This document shows positions 20,807 to 31,500 of a stretch of DNA of 60,000 nucleotides, piece after piece; within the stretch, counting starts at the first letter, position 1; each line of letters opens with the position of its first letter. A model generated the notes under the pieces. It was not told where the DNA came from, ran no database searches, and worked only from the letters and a program-made list of their open reading frames with translations. Origin of the DNA: Symbiodinium natans (taxonomy: Eukaryota > Sar > Dinophyceae > Suessiales > Symbiodiniaceae); contig CAJNDS010000680.1 of the NCBI GenBank assembly GCA_905221605.1, positions 563,204 through 623,203 on the forward strand. Direction: 5' to 3'. The translations under genes were made by a program, and so were the position numbers.

Positions 20807-23773
20807 TCACAAGCACGTCTGGACTGTTTTTGCATTGAAAAGCATCTTCGTCAACTACTAGTTAAGTGCCGACCTCGGTAGGAGTCGCACCCAACCACGG
20901 CTCGCAGCTGGATGAAGTTCCCATGAAGAATTCACGTGAACGCAAGAAACTGAAGTCTGGCTCGTCCAAAATGACGGAATGAAAGCCAAAGCGAAGGGAA
21001 TCGCTCCTGAGAGGAGCTGGTCATTTAGAGCCGCAATTCCTAAAACTAGACATCCCGGTCCTCACTATTCGAAGTCCACAGCATAACTGATGCATGCATG
21101 CACTCGCTGATTCGTGTGCCCTTTATTAACTCATTCCTGCGTTCATGTAACAACTTTGCTATCGTGCCACCACCCGACCGACCGGTGCATGCACTGCCCT
21201 CAGTTGAGCACACAAAAGGGTACTCGAACAAGGAACGACACAGTAGCAATGCGTTTGTTGGGGATATGGGGAAGCTGTTTCGCTGATGAATTTGGGTCAG
21301 GGCTTTACGGCTTACGGGCCTTGCTCGTAGAAGTCCATGTTTGTATGAAAACGCAAAATTTCTTGGGGTTGTGTTCTCGTTTAAGGCGCCAAGCATTGCG
21401 ATGACCCACGGGCTGGCACAGGATGGGGGGGTAAGCTTGGGCGGCGGGACGCTACGACCCTGCCGGCTCACGGGATGCCACGGGTATGACGCACAGGTGA
21501 TCTCCAATTGGCTGCAGAGCTTGCGGATCTTAGAAGACAAGCTGTAACACGCTGCTTGGGCACGGGTCGCTATGAGGGGGAGTGACCCCTTTGACAGTCT
21601 GAGCACTGGCCGCTCTTTCGCTGAGGCTCCTGATCACCATGCTCCTCGCCCATGCCAAAGCTTGACCAAGCAAAAGACGGGTCGGGGAAAGACGAGAGCT
21701 GAAGGATCGAAAAGGCTCTGGATGTCATAGCGCGCAGTGAAGGGAAGGGTTCGAGGCCAGGCTTGCAAGTGGTACCTGCTTTTTGGGTGGTCCTTCACCT
21801 CAATCCAGCAACCCTCCGCAAGCCTCCCCTCTGCATCGAGTCGCCTTGACGGCAGAGGCCGAAGCCTCGGAGCTGCAAGACGGCTGTGCCGAGGGCGCCG
21901 ACAGTGGTGGGACGGACGCACTTGCCACAGCCCTGCTGGCGCAGAGCCAGGTGGTGGTGTCTCAGCTGGCTCAGGGGGAGGACCCTTTGTTGGACGGAGT
22001 CTTCGGTGTCAACGCGGGGTGCCACTGGGCGAGCAAAGCTTCAAGACGAGCGCTCGCCGGATGAACCCAGACTAGAAACGCCTCGGCGGTTTTGGGTTTC
22101 AAAGAGACTTGGCACTGTGGGGTCATTAGTTGGAGTTGGACATTGGGAGGTCTGGGCTGCGACCTAAAACCCTACAACCAGAGAGCAGGCCTCTAGGCCT
22201 AAGAGGTTTCTTCTTCTTTGGTTGCCTCTTTGGCTTCCACGGTCCTCCCTCCTGATCTCCGGTGTCGCTGCTCCGGCTGGGGCCCCCTGAAGCTCTTCCA
22301 GGCTGTGCGATGCCGGATCGGGCCCGACTCTTTCAGGCACCCCAGGACATCTGTGAGCCACCGTTGGGACGCAAGTGGGGCAAATGCTCTCGCTGAGCTT
22401 TGCTCGTAAGCATGGCTACCGGTGGCTCCTCCAGGAGCCTTAGCTGGTAGCTGAGGTCCATACGTCCACGCTCCACCGCAGCTTGATCTATGACGTTTCT
22501 CCAAATGCTCTTGGTTTTGCTTCTTGCAGGGGCTCGGATGGGCCGTCTGAATTCCGTGTGGGCGAGGGGTGGCCTCCACCTGGGTGCATCGATCGTAACC
22601 AAGTGCTTGCCGGGGCGCTTTTCGAATCACGCGTGTCAAGGTCTACCTGGTTCCATCCATCCCGCCCCGATGAACCCATACTTACCGGGGCCTGCCGGAT
22701 CGTTTCCTCGGCCATGAACATTGTGGGTCCTGTGGTTCTAGGGGTTTAGGTCCCTGTCGCAGATCAGACCTGTCAGCTGAGAGCACCCAGGGCTTTGTGA
22801 TGGGTCTTCTGGTTCTAGTTCATCCGGTCAACGAGTGGTGCTGGTGCGTTCGCGCATGAGCGTCTTACGTGTTCATGCATTTTTCATGGCAAGCTTTGAT
22901 GTGCTCACTTGCGTTTGTTGTTTTTGCATGGTTGTGCGTTCATGTGCGCACGAATTCAAGCACGCATGTACTCATGTTGTCTTACTGCGTTCAAGTTCAT
23001 GCGGTCATACATGCAAAGGATCATGTATGCATGATTTGAAGGGTCATGTATGCCCTTGTGTTCACACCGATGCATTGATGCGTTGCCTCGCTGACGTGTT
23101 GACTGTAGACGTGCTGAGGAGGCCACGTATGCACACAACATTGCATGCATGAGGTCATTCCTATTTGTGGTTCATGTGGCTATATGTTTGACCTCCATGC
23201 CCATGGGTGCAGACTATGGTCCAGAGATTGTTTATCATCAATGCAAACATGTCTAGACATAAATGCAGACGTCGACAGAGACCACCGGCTACCCACATGC
23301 ATTCGCTCACAGTTTAGGTACTGTCTAAAAAGATTGAAAAAGCAAGAAATACTATGGGTTCGAGCTTCGTTTCGGTGGTGCTGTAACATGCAGGTGCACG
23401 TAAAGCATCGTCTGAAAAGTCCGCCCTATCAGAGCTTGCATTCGAGATGGACCGCACAGCCGCCACGATCAGTGCTCTCTTTGAGGCACAAAGAACCGCC
23501 AACGCAATACCAACGAGATGCGTCCGCAATTGCATTTCATAGACAGTCGGGATAGATTGGATGTAACAGCTTTGAGCCTGGCAAGCAAGACTCCCGTATG
23601 CAAGCAACACTTCACTTTCCTCCTCTGCACATCCTTAGTCTGCGACGAAAGGCTCAAGGCGCAGACGCTGAGTTTCTTGAATTCCGCGCCTTTTGATACC
23701 GCAACAGTCGTGAGTGTTGCGGAACGTTCCACAGGCAAAAGACATGTCCTCTCACTCTCCGCAATGAACAATG
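20807..23773. other. no confident gene
   Basis: Several open frames of 60-190 codons overlap on both strands without domains. On the plus strand, 21940-21990 encodes DALATALLAQSQVVVSQL, a helical phrase; I suspect a decayed mobile-element protein but cannot prove it. 22840-23160 is rich in TTCATG/CATGCA words and is low complexity. Confidence 0.35.
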
Positions 23774-24033
23774 TCAGCACTCCGTGATCTTGTGACGCCC
23801 TAAGTGGCCAGTATGGTATTTGAGAGCGCCAACGAGCTCGAAACCAAACACACGCCATGTCGCTTTCTGGTAAATGTCTCTCTCATCTCGCCACCTGCCG
23901 ACCTCAAAGTTGGAGAATTTTAGATGAGGAGCCCGGACCTTGTCCAGATCGACGCCCGCTGGGTTACTTTGCCTCATCAGTCGCAAAGCCTTAACTGTGC
24001 TGTTAAATGTTAAGCACGTTAACCCAGCCTCCT

Positions 24034-24312
24034 TTACACAGCGCCTGCACATAAGCACTCTTCCTGCACGCTATTAAAGCGAACATGCGACTGCTCAAAG
24101 ACGTTCTTACAAAGCAAAATCACAACTCCTGCGTGCGTTCTGCCTGTTCCCTTACCGATGCCCAAGTTGATGCACATCCAGCCCCTGTCAAGAAAATCCA
24201 TGTCCGTTCTCCACCAAGTCTCTTGCAAAAGCACAACGCTGCAGTCTTTGTCATGCTTCTAAAGCCAAGTGCTCATCTTTGAGAGTGCTGAGCCCGCCAC
24301 AGTTCCAAGAAA
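24034..24312 (-). pseudogene. LINE-type (APE) endonuclease fragment, frameshifted
   Basis: On the minus strand one frame reads SWNCGGLSTL and, after a frameshift of the kind left by a small indel, the next reads VVLLQETWW followed by an AGVVILL stretch. The N-G-G and Q-E-T motifs, with this spacing, are the first two conserved motifs of the apurinic-type endonuclease of non-LTR retrotransposons. The later catalytic motifs are not seen. A decayed 5' fragment; no reverse transcriptase remains next to it. Confidence 0.6.
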
Positions 24313-24576
24313 AAGCTTGCAATAAAAATCCGGGCCGGGCGCGGCGTTTTACACGGCAAGCAAGATTAAGTTTGTAAGGGTGGAGGCGGAGTGGTGGAAG
24401 AGGGGAGTGGAGTGGGGGGGAGGAGCGGGGAAGGGGGGGTGAGAAGGGGGTCTGGACCCTTGAAAACCCAAACCCTGCCCTAAACAGCGCAAACGGACAA
24501 ACCAGATTCTTTCACTCGCCGTCAAAGACATTGCTAAAGAGCTTGCTTGCTGGCTGTCCAAAGCAACAACCCTCGG

Positions 24577-25060
24577 GGCTTAAGCCCCCCTTTAAGCCCC
24601 CCTTTAAGCCCCCCTTAAGCCCCCCTTCAAAGGGGTCCCTGCAAAGGGGGTCCCTTCGGGGGGGGGGGGGAAAGGGTGAAAGCCCTTAAGCCCCCCCTTA
24701 AGCCCCCCTTAAGCCCCCCCTTAAGCCCCCCCTTAAGCCCCCCCTTAAGCCCCCCCTTAAGCCCCCCCTTTAAGCCCCCCCCTTAAGCCCCCCCCTTAAG
24801 CCCCCTTGAAAAGCCCCCCTTTAAGCCCCCCTTTAAGCCCCCCCTTTAATCCCCCCTTTAAGCCCCCCTTTAAGCCCCCTTTAGCCCCCTTTAAAAAACC
24901 CCCCTTTAAGCCCCCCTTTAAGCCCCCCTTTAAAAAGCCCCCTTGGAGCCCTCTTGAAGGCCCCCCCGTTTTAAGGGGCTTAAAGCCCCCCCTTTAAGCC
25001 CCTCTTTTTAAGCCCCCTTAAAGCCCCCCCTAAAGTTCCCCCCTGAAGCCGCAACCAAGC
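24577..25060 (+). repeat. TTAAGCCCCCC minisatellite array 1
   Basis: Dozens of units of 10-14 bp of the form (T)TTAAGCCCCCC with variable C runs, interrupted near 24640-24690 by a G run. Confidence 0.92.
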
Positions 25061-25069
25061 CCCCCCCTC

Positions 25070-25440
25070 TGTGGAGGGTTTAGGCAGCAGTTTAAGAGGC
25101 CTAATACTTGCTGGGCCTTTGGGCAGCAAGTTAAGAGGCGTAATACTTGCTGGGCCTTCTGCGGAGGGTTTAGGCAGCAGTTTAAGAGGCCTAATATTTG
25201 CTGGGCCTTTTTTGGAGGGTTTGGGCAGCAGTTTAAAAGGCGTAATACTTGCTGGGCCTTCTGCGGAGGGTTTAGGCAGCAGTTTAAGAGGCCTGATACT
25301 TGCTGGGCCTTTTGTGGAGGGTTTGGGCAGCAGTTTAAAAGGCGTAATGGGTTCGGGCAGCAGTTTAAGACGTCTAAGAGGCTTAATACCTGCTGGGCCT
25401 TCGGTGGAGGATTTAGGCAGCAGTTTAAGAGGCCTAATGC
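25070..25440 (+). repeat. 51-bp minisatellite
   Basis: Six to seven units of 51 bp (for example GCAGCAGTTTAAGAGGCCTA with a conserved continuation ACTTGCTGGGCC), two of them shortened. As 51 is a multiple of three, frames on both strands stay open and show a 17-residue period; this is a consequence of the repeat and not evidence for a gene. Confidence 0.9.
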
Positions 25441-25735
25441 GAGCATCGTGTTTGCAAATGGGGGGGGCTGCGCCCCCCCCAACCCCCCGCTTGTTTAAGC
25501 CGGGCAAACTCGCGTGGAAGCATAGGAATCATGTCCAAAACAAAACAAAACAAAACATGGGGTTCTCGGCTTAGCCCCGCGCCACGTCACTGCTATGCAA
25601 ATGGGGGGGGGCTGCGCCCCCCCCAACCCCCCCGCTTTTTTTCTGCCGGGCAAGCTTGCGTGGAAGCATATGAATCATCTCTGAAACAAAACATGGGGTT
25701 CTCGGCTTAGCCCCGCGCCACCTCACTGCTATACT
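25437..25735 (-). repeat. two copies of the G/C-hairpin repeat, reverse orientation
   Basis: Two units separated by about 140 bp match the array at 8838-9300 read backwards: TTTGCAAATGGGGGG, GCTGCGCCCCCC, AACCCCCCGCTT and GCAAGCTTGCGTGGAAGCAT. A flank containing GGTTCTCGGCTTAGCCCCGC is duplicated with them. Confidence 0.85.
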
Positions 25736-25779
25736 CTCTGCTCCTTGAAACTCGAGTAATGAACACAAAAAACAAAAGA

Positions 25780-26165
25780 AGAAGCGAGCGGGGTGGAATT
25801 GCCCTTAAGCTCCCCTTTAAAAAGAGTCTCACTTCTCTGGTTTCGAAGAATGAAACCCAAAAAACAAAACAAGATTCGAGGGGGGTGGAATTTAGAATAC
25901 ATTCCCTTCTTTCTTTTCGTAAAGGGAAATGAATGTTTAGAGTCTCACTTCTCTGGTTTCGAAGAATGAAATCCCAAAAAAACACAAAAAAAATAACAAG
26001 ATTCGAGGGGGGTGGAATTTAGAATAAATTCCTTTCTTCTCTTTTAAAGTCTCACTTCTCTAGTTTCGAAGAACGAAATCCAAAAAACAAAACAAGATTC
26101 GAGGGGGGGTGGAATTTAGAATAAATCCCTTCTCTCTCATCTTCAAGATAAAGTAATGTTTAGAG
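25780..26165 (+). repeat. tandem repeat with GATTCGAGGGGGGTGGAATT core
   Basis: Four units of roughly 100-125 bp containing TCTCACTTCTCTGGTTTCGA, an AAAACAAAACAA stretch and the core named here. The same unit occurs on the opposite strand at 45925-46255. Confidence 0.85.
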
Positions 26166-26775
26166 TCGCCCTTAAGCCACTCTTTTTTCAGCCCCCTTAA
26201 GCCCTCCCCCTTAAGCCTCGCTAGCCCCCTTTTAAGCCCCCCTTTAAGTCCCCCCCTTTAAGCCCTTTAAGCCCCCGTCAAAGCCCTTGAAGGCCCCCTT
26301 TAATCCCGTTTGAGCCCTTTAAGCCCCCCTTTAAGCCCCCCTTTAAGCCCCCCTTTAAGCCCCCCTTGAGCCCCCTTTAAGCCCCCCCTTAAGCCCCCCC
26401 TTAAGCCCCCCCTTTGAGCCCCCCTTAAGCCCCCCCCTTAAGCCCCCCCCTTAAAGCCCCCTTGAAGGAGCCCCCCTTTAAGAAAAAGCCCCCTTTAAAC
26501 CCCCCTTTAACCCCCCTTGAAGCCCCTTGAGCCCCCCTTTTTAAGCCCCCTTTAAGCCCCCCCTTGGGCCCCCCCTTAAGCCCCCCCTTAAAAGCCCCCC
26601 CTTAAGCCCCCCCTTAGCCCCCCTTAAGCCCCCCCTTAATCCCCCCCCTTTAAGCCCCCTTTAAAGCCCCTTCAAAGGGTCTTCTTCTCCAAAGCCCCCC
26701 CCTTTGCCCCCCCTTAGCCCCCTTAAGCCCCCCCTTAAGCCCCCCCTCAAGCCCCCCCTCAAGCCCCCCTTAAGC
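26165..26775 (+). repeat. TTAAGCCCCCC minisatellite array 2
   Basis: Same unit type as 24577-25060. The two arrays bracket the 51-bp minisatellite, hairpin and GATTCGAGG repeats. Confidence 0.92.
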
Positions 26776-28305
26776 AAAGGTGATGGGCCCATTAAGCTCT
26801 CTGCTTGCCTGTACAGAAGAAGTGTCCAACAGCAACCTTAAATAAAGACAAACAAGTCCAAGCAACATTATAACCACCTTTGGCGGTTTTACAAAGCTTC
26901 CCAAACAAAGAAAACATGTTTCAACCAGCAAACCAAAACTTCAACTGGAAGGCACGGACTGCAAAATGCATAAGCTGTTCCATCCGCAGTGCTTGTAAGT
27001 CTGAAGAGCCAACAGTTCAGCGGCCCCCACAGTCTTCAAAAGCAGCAAAGACCCGTTTGGGTTTTTCCCAAACGTTTGTTCGTCCCACTTCTCTCCGATC
27101 AAAACCTCAACCCGGAATCTTCTGGATGGAGTGGCTTGTGTTTGACACAAGTGTGGAAAAGATTCAAAGAACTCAAGTTGGTCTTGCTGCCAGGCTTCTG
27201 TACGCTTTTGCACCATCGACAGCTGGAAAGATTTTGTCCAAATCCAGCAACAAGGTTTCTGTTTTAGCAAGGTTCTCTCCCCGCGTTCTGTAATGTTGCT
27301 GTCTGTTTCTTAATGCTGTCTGTTGTAAGCTGCAGTGCTGCACATGTGCTTTAAAATTCCGGCTTCTTGGACAAGCACCCTCTTGCAGACTTTAGATAAG
27401 CTTGTTGTATGTTAACCTTGGATGGCATTGCTTGACAGCAGCCCGGCGGGTGTATTTGCAGCTTCTGCAGCCAATTGTAAGTTATCTTTTGGATTTTTTG
27501 CCGCAGTTTTTTTCTGCTTCTTGGAAGAAGAAAAACTCTTGGATTGTGGATAAGATTGGTACAGCTGCCTAGAGTTGACTCTTTTGGTCTGGGTTTGGCA
27601 TATTGTCGGTTTAGCTGGTCTGCTTACACCGGCTTTTGCACAAATCCTAGAAAGTCGTGATGTAACGTTAGAAACCTGTGGCACTTTGTCTTGGAAATTC
27701 CTATGCGAGACTCTGATGCATCTTGGGCCAACATCTGAGATGTCTCGACATGTAACGGCGACTGTCCAACTCGGAGCAAGTGTCTTGCCAGTGGCAGGTA
27801 CAAACTGGGACTCAACTGCGCGCGATTGGTTATCTTCTCTCAGCATGTCCTGTCTGAGCAGCAAATGACCGCACTGCAGATGTTGAACTGGCTGCTCAGG
27901 ACAGTTCATGGACAAAGTTCGTCAGCAAGACCTTCACAGAAACAAGCTTTTCCCCGGCATGCGGCAACTCCATGTTTCTTTTGAGCACTCGAATTCTGCT
28001 GGAGCACGACGGCTTTCTTGCCGCCAGCCTTACAGCCCTTGACTTAAGGCCATGGGAAGCACAGATGCACTGACTGGATCCATCCTGGTCTCACCATCAC
28101 CAGCTAGATTCCACGAACTGCAGACATCGGCATAGCAAAAAGAAGGTTGAGGGCTTGCAGACCAAGCGCTGTTGCAAATGTTACACCAACTCTAAACATG
28201 TTGAAATTTGTGAGGTTGTCGAAATTCTTGCCGCACGAGCAAAGTCTTGAGAGAGTTGGGTAACACGGGTGTAACTTGGCACAAAAGTGCTTAATGCAAA
28301 CATTA
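26776..28305. other. no gene seen upstream of the retrotransposon
   Basis: Short open frames on both strands, none with a recognisable domain. Confidence 0.35.
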
Positions 28306-28488
28306 TGTTGGAAATCTGTGTATAGACACGTCTGCGGGATGCCTTTTTGGCCAAGACGCATGTTTGACGTGCTTACTGCATGTCCGAGACGTGCAGGTCT
28401 TCCCTGAACAGTCGAGCATGTTTTTCCTTGAGGTTTTGTTTTGCAGAAGAAGTGAGCTTGCGTAGGTGGCGTCAACTGGGTTTTTCCA
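28306..28488 (+). repeat. 5' LTR
   Basis: Starts TGTTGGAAATC and ends TTTTTCCA, giving short inverted ends (GGAAA/TTTCC). Similarity to the 3' LTR continues nine bases further (GTTTTACCT). It contains GAGGTTTTGTTTTGCAG, a strong 3' splice-site-like sequence that could accept the spliced leader, and GCCTTTTTGGCCAAG at 28341-28355, close to the spliced-leader sequence. Confidence 0.9.
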
Positions 28489-28519
28489 GTTTTACCTGCA
28501 GGCGCAACAGTACGTGGGC

Positions 28520-31500
28520 ATGCAGGCACATGCGTGTCAGTTTCCGCCGGTTCCAGCTGGGGGAATTGACAGTGAGTTGTCCTCTGGCATCGGGGCTGTG
28601 AGCGCAGGTGCGTGCGGCACACAGTCGGCAGTTCCAGTGCATGGGTGCTTGGGGCAAGGCATGGCTGGTCAGGATGTTTTGGTCCAGATGCAGCAGCTCA
28701 TCAGCATGATGTCACCACAGCAAGCTCAAGCGGCGCAAACGGCGCTACAGGAGCAACTTGGAATGCAGGCGCGTGGAGTGCCTGAGCAGTTTGGACCAGT
28801 GCCAGTACCTGTAGGACCTAGGCGAGAGCAGTTCATGCCACAAACGTCGGGTGTGCTTCCTGGAGCTGGTATGCAGGCTGGCATGACGCAAAGCTTTGAG
28901 TCACGAGATGTGTTTTCGCGATCTGAGAAATGGTTGGGTCAGCCTCCTGTGACCCATGCAGAGAAGTGGAGCACGCGTGAGCAAGAGGTTGCTGGGTTTG
29001 CAGACTACGTAGTGTCGCTTCAAAGTTGGGCAGCGCTGGCGAGCGTTGTGTTTGCAGAAGAGATAGGCATGTGTGTGCGTTGGCCAGATACGATTTGGCA
29101 ACATTCGTTGAATGAAGAGCAGAAGACACGGTCGGTGAGGCTGTATGGCTTGTTGAAAGCAGCTTTCTTGGACCATGCTAGGGCAACCCTCATGATACAG
29201 GCGTTCAGCGAAGGTTTGCCACTTGATGGGTCTCTTGCAGATCCAGCCAGAAGTTTGGGAAATGTGAACTGTGGGTACGAGCTGCTTAGGCAGCTGGCTC
29301 AGCAGTTTTCGTTGCGCAGCAGAGCAGAGGCCTTGTCGATGCGGTCGGAACTGTTGCACAGGATATTCGCCTTGAGAAATTCAGAAATGAATGCAGCTAC
29401 GATGGTTGGTGATGTGATCAGAAAGATCGACATAGAGGTGTCACGTTACGCCAAGTTGTTGGGCACGCTGCCAACAGCACTAGACAGGCAAGGGTTGAGC
29501 ATCGGAGATGGAGACATGCTTGTGATTTTGCTGCGGAGTTTGCCAGAAGAAGCGAAGAAGTACGTTTTGCATCACTCGGGAGCAGAAACGTATCAGTCAT
29601 GTCGGAGTGCAGCTCTTCGTTTTGAGCGTCAGCAGAGGCTTTTCTTGGACCTGAACTTGTCACCGGGAAAGAAGCAACAAGTGTATGAGGTGTTTGATAT
29701 GACAGCATGGGACGATGACGGACAGTATGAGTGTGCATGGCCTGAGCATGACGGTGCATGGCATGATGTGTCAGTTTCTTCTGCGGTAAGTGCTGAGCGG
29801 TGTGGTCGTTGTGGTAGGAAGAATCACAAGACAGAAAACTGTAGCACAGACATGTCCAAGGTGAAGTGTTTTTCTTGTGGGGAACTAGGACACATCAGCG
29901 CGCATTGCAGTAAAGCCCACGGCTCAGCCTCATCCTCTGGAAAGGGAAAAGGAAAGGAGAAAGGAAAGGAACGAGGAAAAGGCAAAGATGGAAAAGGAAA
30001 GGATAAAGGAAAAGGAAAGGCAAAGGGCAAAGAAAAGGGAGCAAAAGGTCCTGGAAAGGGCAAGAAAGGAAAGATGTTTGAATTAGTGGAATCTTTGCCG
30101 CCAGTGCCTGAGCATCCGCAGGTCGATGAGGGCTGGGGTGCGTTTGTGTGGGATGAGGGCTGGAGCAACGGTTGGGATGAGCAATGGACAGATGAGATCT
30201 GGAACACCGCTGCTGCTGACGAGAGCGTAGGAGAGAGTTTGCAGTTGAGTGCGGTGTTGCCTGTTGAACAGCCTGTTTGTCTGGAACCACTCGTGATCGC
30301 TGGACTGAGAGCAGAAGCGAGAGATGGGGAATGGTGGTTGCTGGACAGCGGGGCAGGGGTGACAGTGCTGAGTCTGAAGTATGCAGAGATGTTTGGAGTC
30401 TACGTTGATGACTCGAAGAGACAGCATGTGGGGCAAGAGTTTTCTGCAGCGAACGGCAGCTCTGTGCGAATGCTTGGTGAACGGATGATATCCGTCGAAC
30501 TCCTGCTCGAGAACGGGAGTGGAGAGAACACGTGGCATGCAGCAAGCATGAATGTTTGGGTAGGAGACACGAACCACAACATTATTTCCACGACCATGCT
30601 TTGTTTTCGCGGTTGGAGTTTTTCTCAAAATTGTGCCGGGATTGCGCTCGCTACCTCTGCAGGCCTGATAGCCAAAGAGGTCACACTGTTTGGAAATGTT
30701 CCCTGGTTGAGGTTGAAACCACTGTTGAAGCCCTCCCAGGGCTCTTCGAACGAAGTCGAACTTTCCCTCTCCTCGATATCCGCTGAAGGTGGAGTTCTTG
30801 TAGCGCCTGTGACACGGTCGACACAAGCAGAGTTGGCACAGCATCGATTGCAAGGACACACACCGTATCATCCTGGCTGCAGGCACTGTCAAGTTGCCAG
30901 AACGGTCTTTCAACATCGCAAGCGTGTGAACGGAAGACTTGAAAGTGAAGTCGTGGCAGATTTCTTCTACTTGTCATCCACGGGTGAAGATCACAGGCAG
31001 GTCCGAGCAGACAACCTGAGGGTGTTGGTACTTGTCGAGCGCATGAGCATGATGACTGGTGCTATCTTGACATCAGGGGATCTTGTAGCGACGCGTACAG
31101 AGATCGTGAAGTGGCTGCGTGAGTTTGGTCTGGAGTCAGGCTCCTCTTCGGTGTTGTTGATCACAGATGCTGAAGGGGCAGTGTCCGATTTGATCACAGG
31201 GGCTTCTGGAGAATTCTCCTTCCAAGTTCGAAAGGCAGGACCCCAGCATCATGAAGCAGTCGGAGTGGCAGAACGTGGTGTGCGCAGGATTAAGGAGTCC
31301 TTGCAGACGTTGAGGTCAGATCTCAATCAGGAAGGGCTTGACTTGTGCTACAACCATGGAGGATTTGCCAGTGCGTTGTGCTACGTGTGTGGAAGTTTGA
31401 ACAGATTCTCTAAAGCGCACGGGAGTGACATGGCACCTTGTGATCTTGTGCTTGGGAGGCCCAGTCCAAAAGGACCCTTCACTTTGTTTGGAGCCATAGT

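Noticed and set aside
21783-22064. Helical frame resembling a retroelement protein
   Set aside because: Only one short phrase is suggestive; not enough to call a feature.
24806-25574. Periodic peptides with KPPF or GLGSSLRGLI repeats
   Set aside because: Repeat length is a multiple of three, so frames stay open on both strands by construction.
28466-28519. Start of the polyprotein at an upstream GTG inside the LTR
   Set aside because: Nuclear eukaryotic translation from GTG is unlikely, and acceptor-like sites just before ATG 28520 favour that start.
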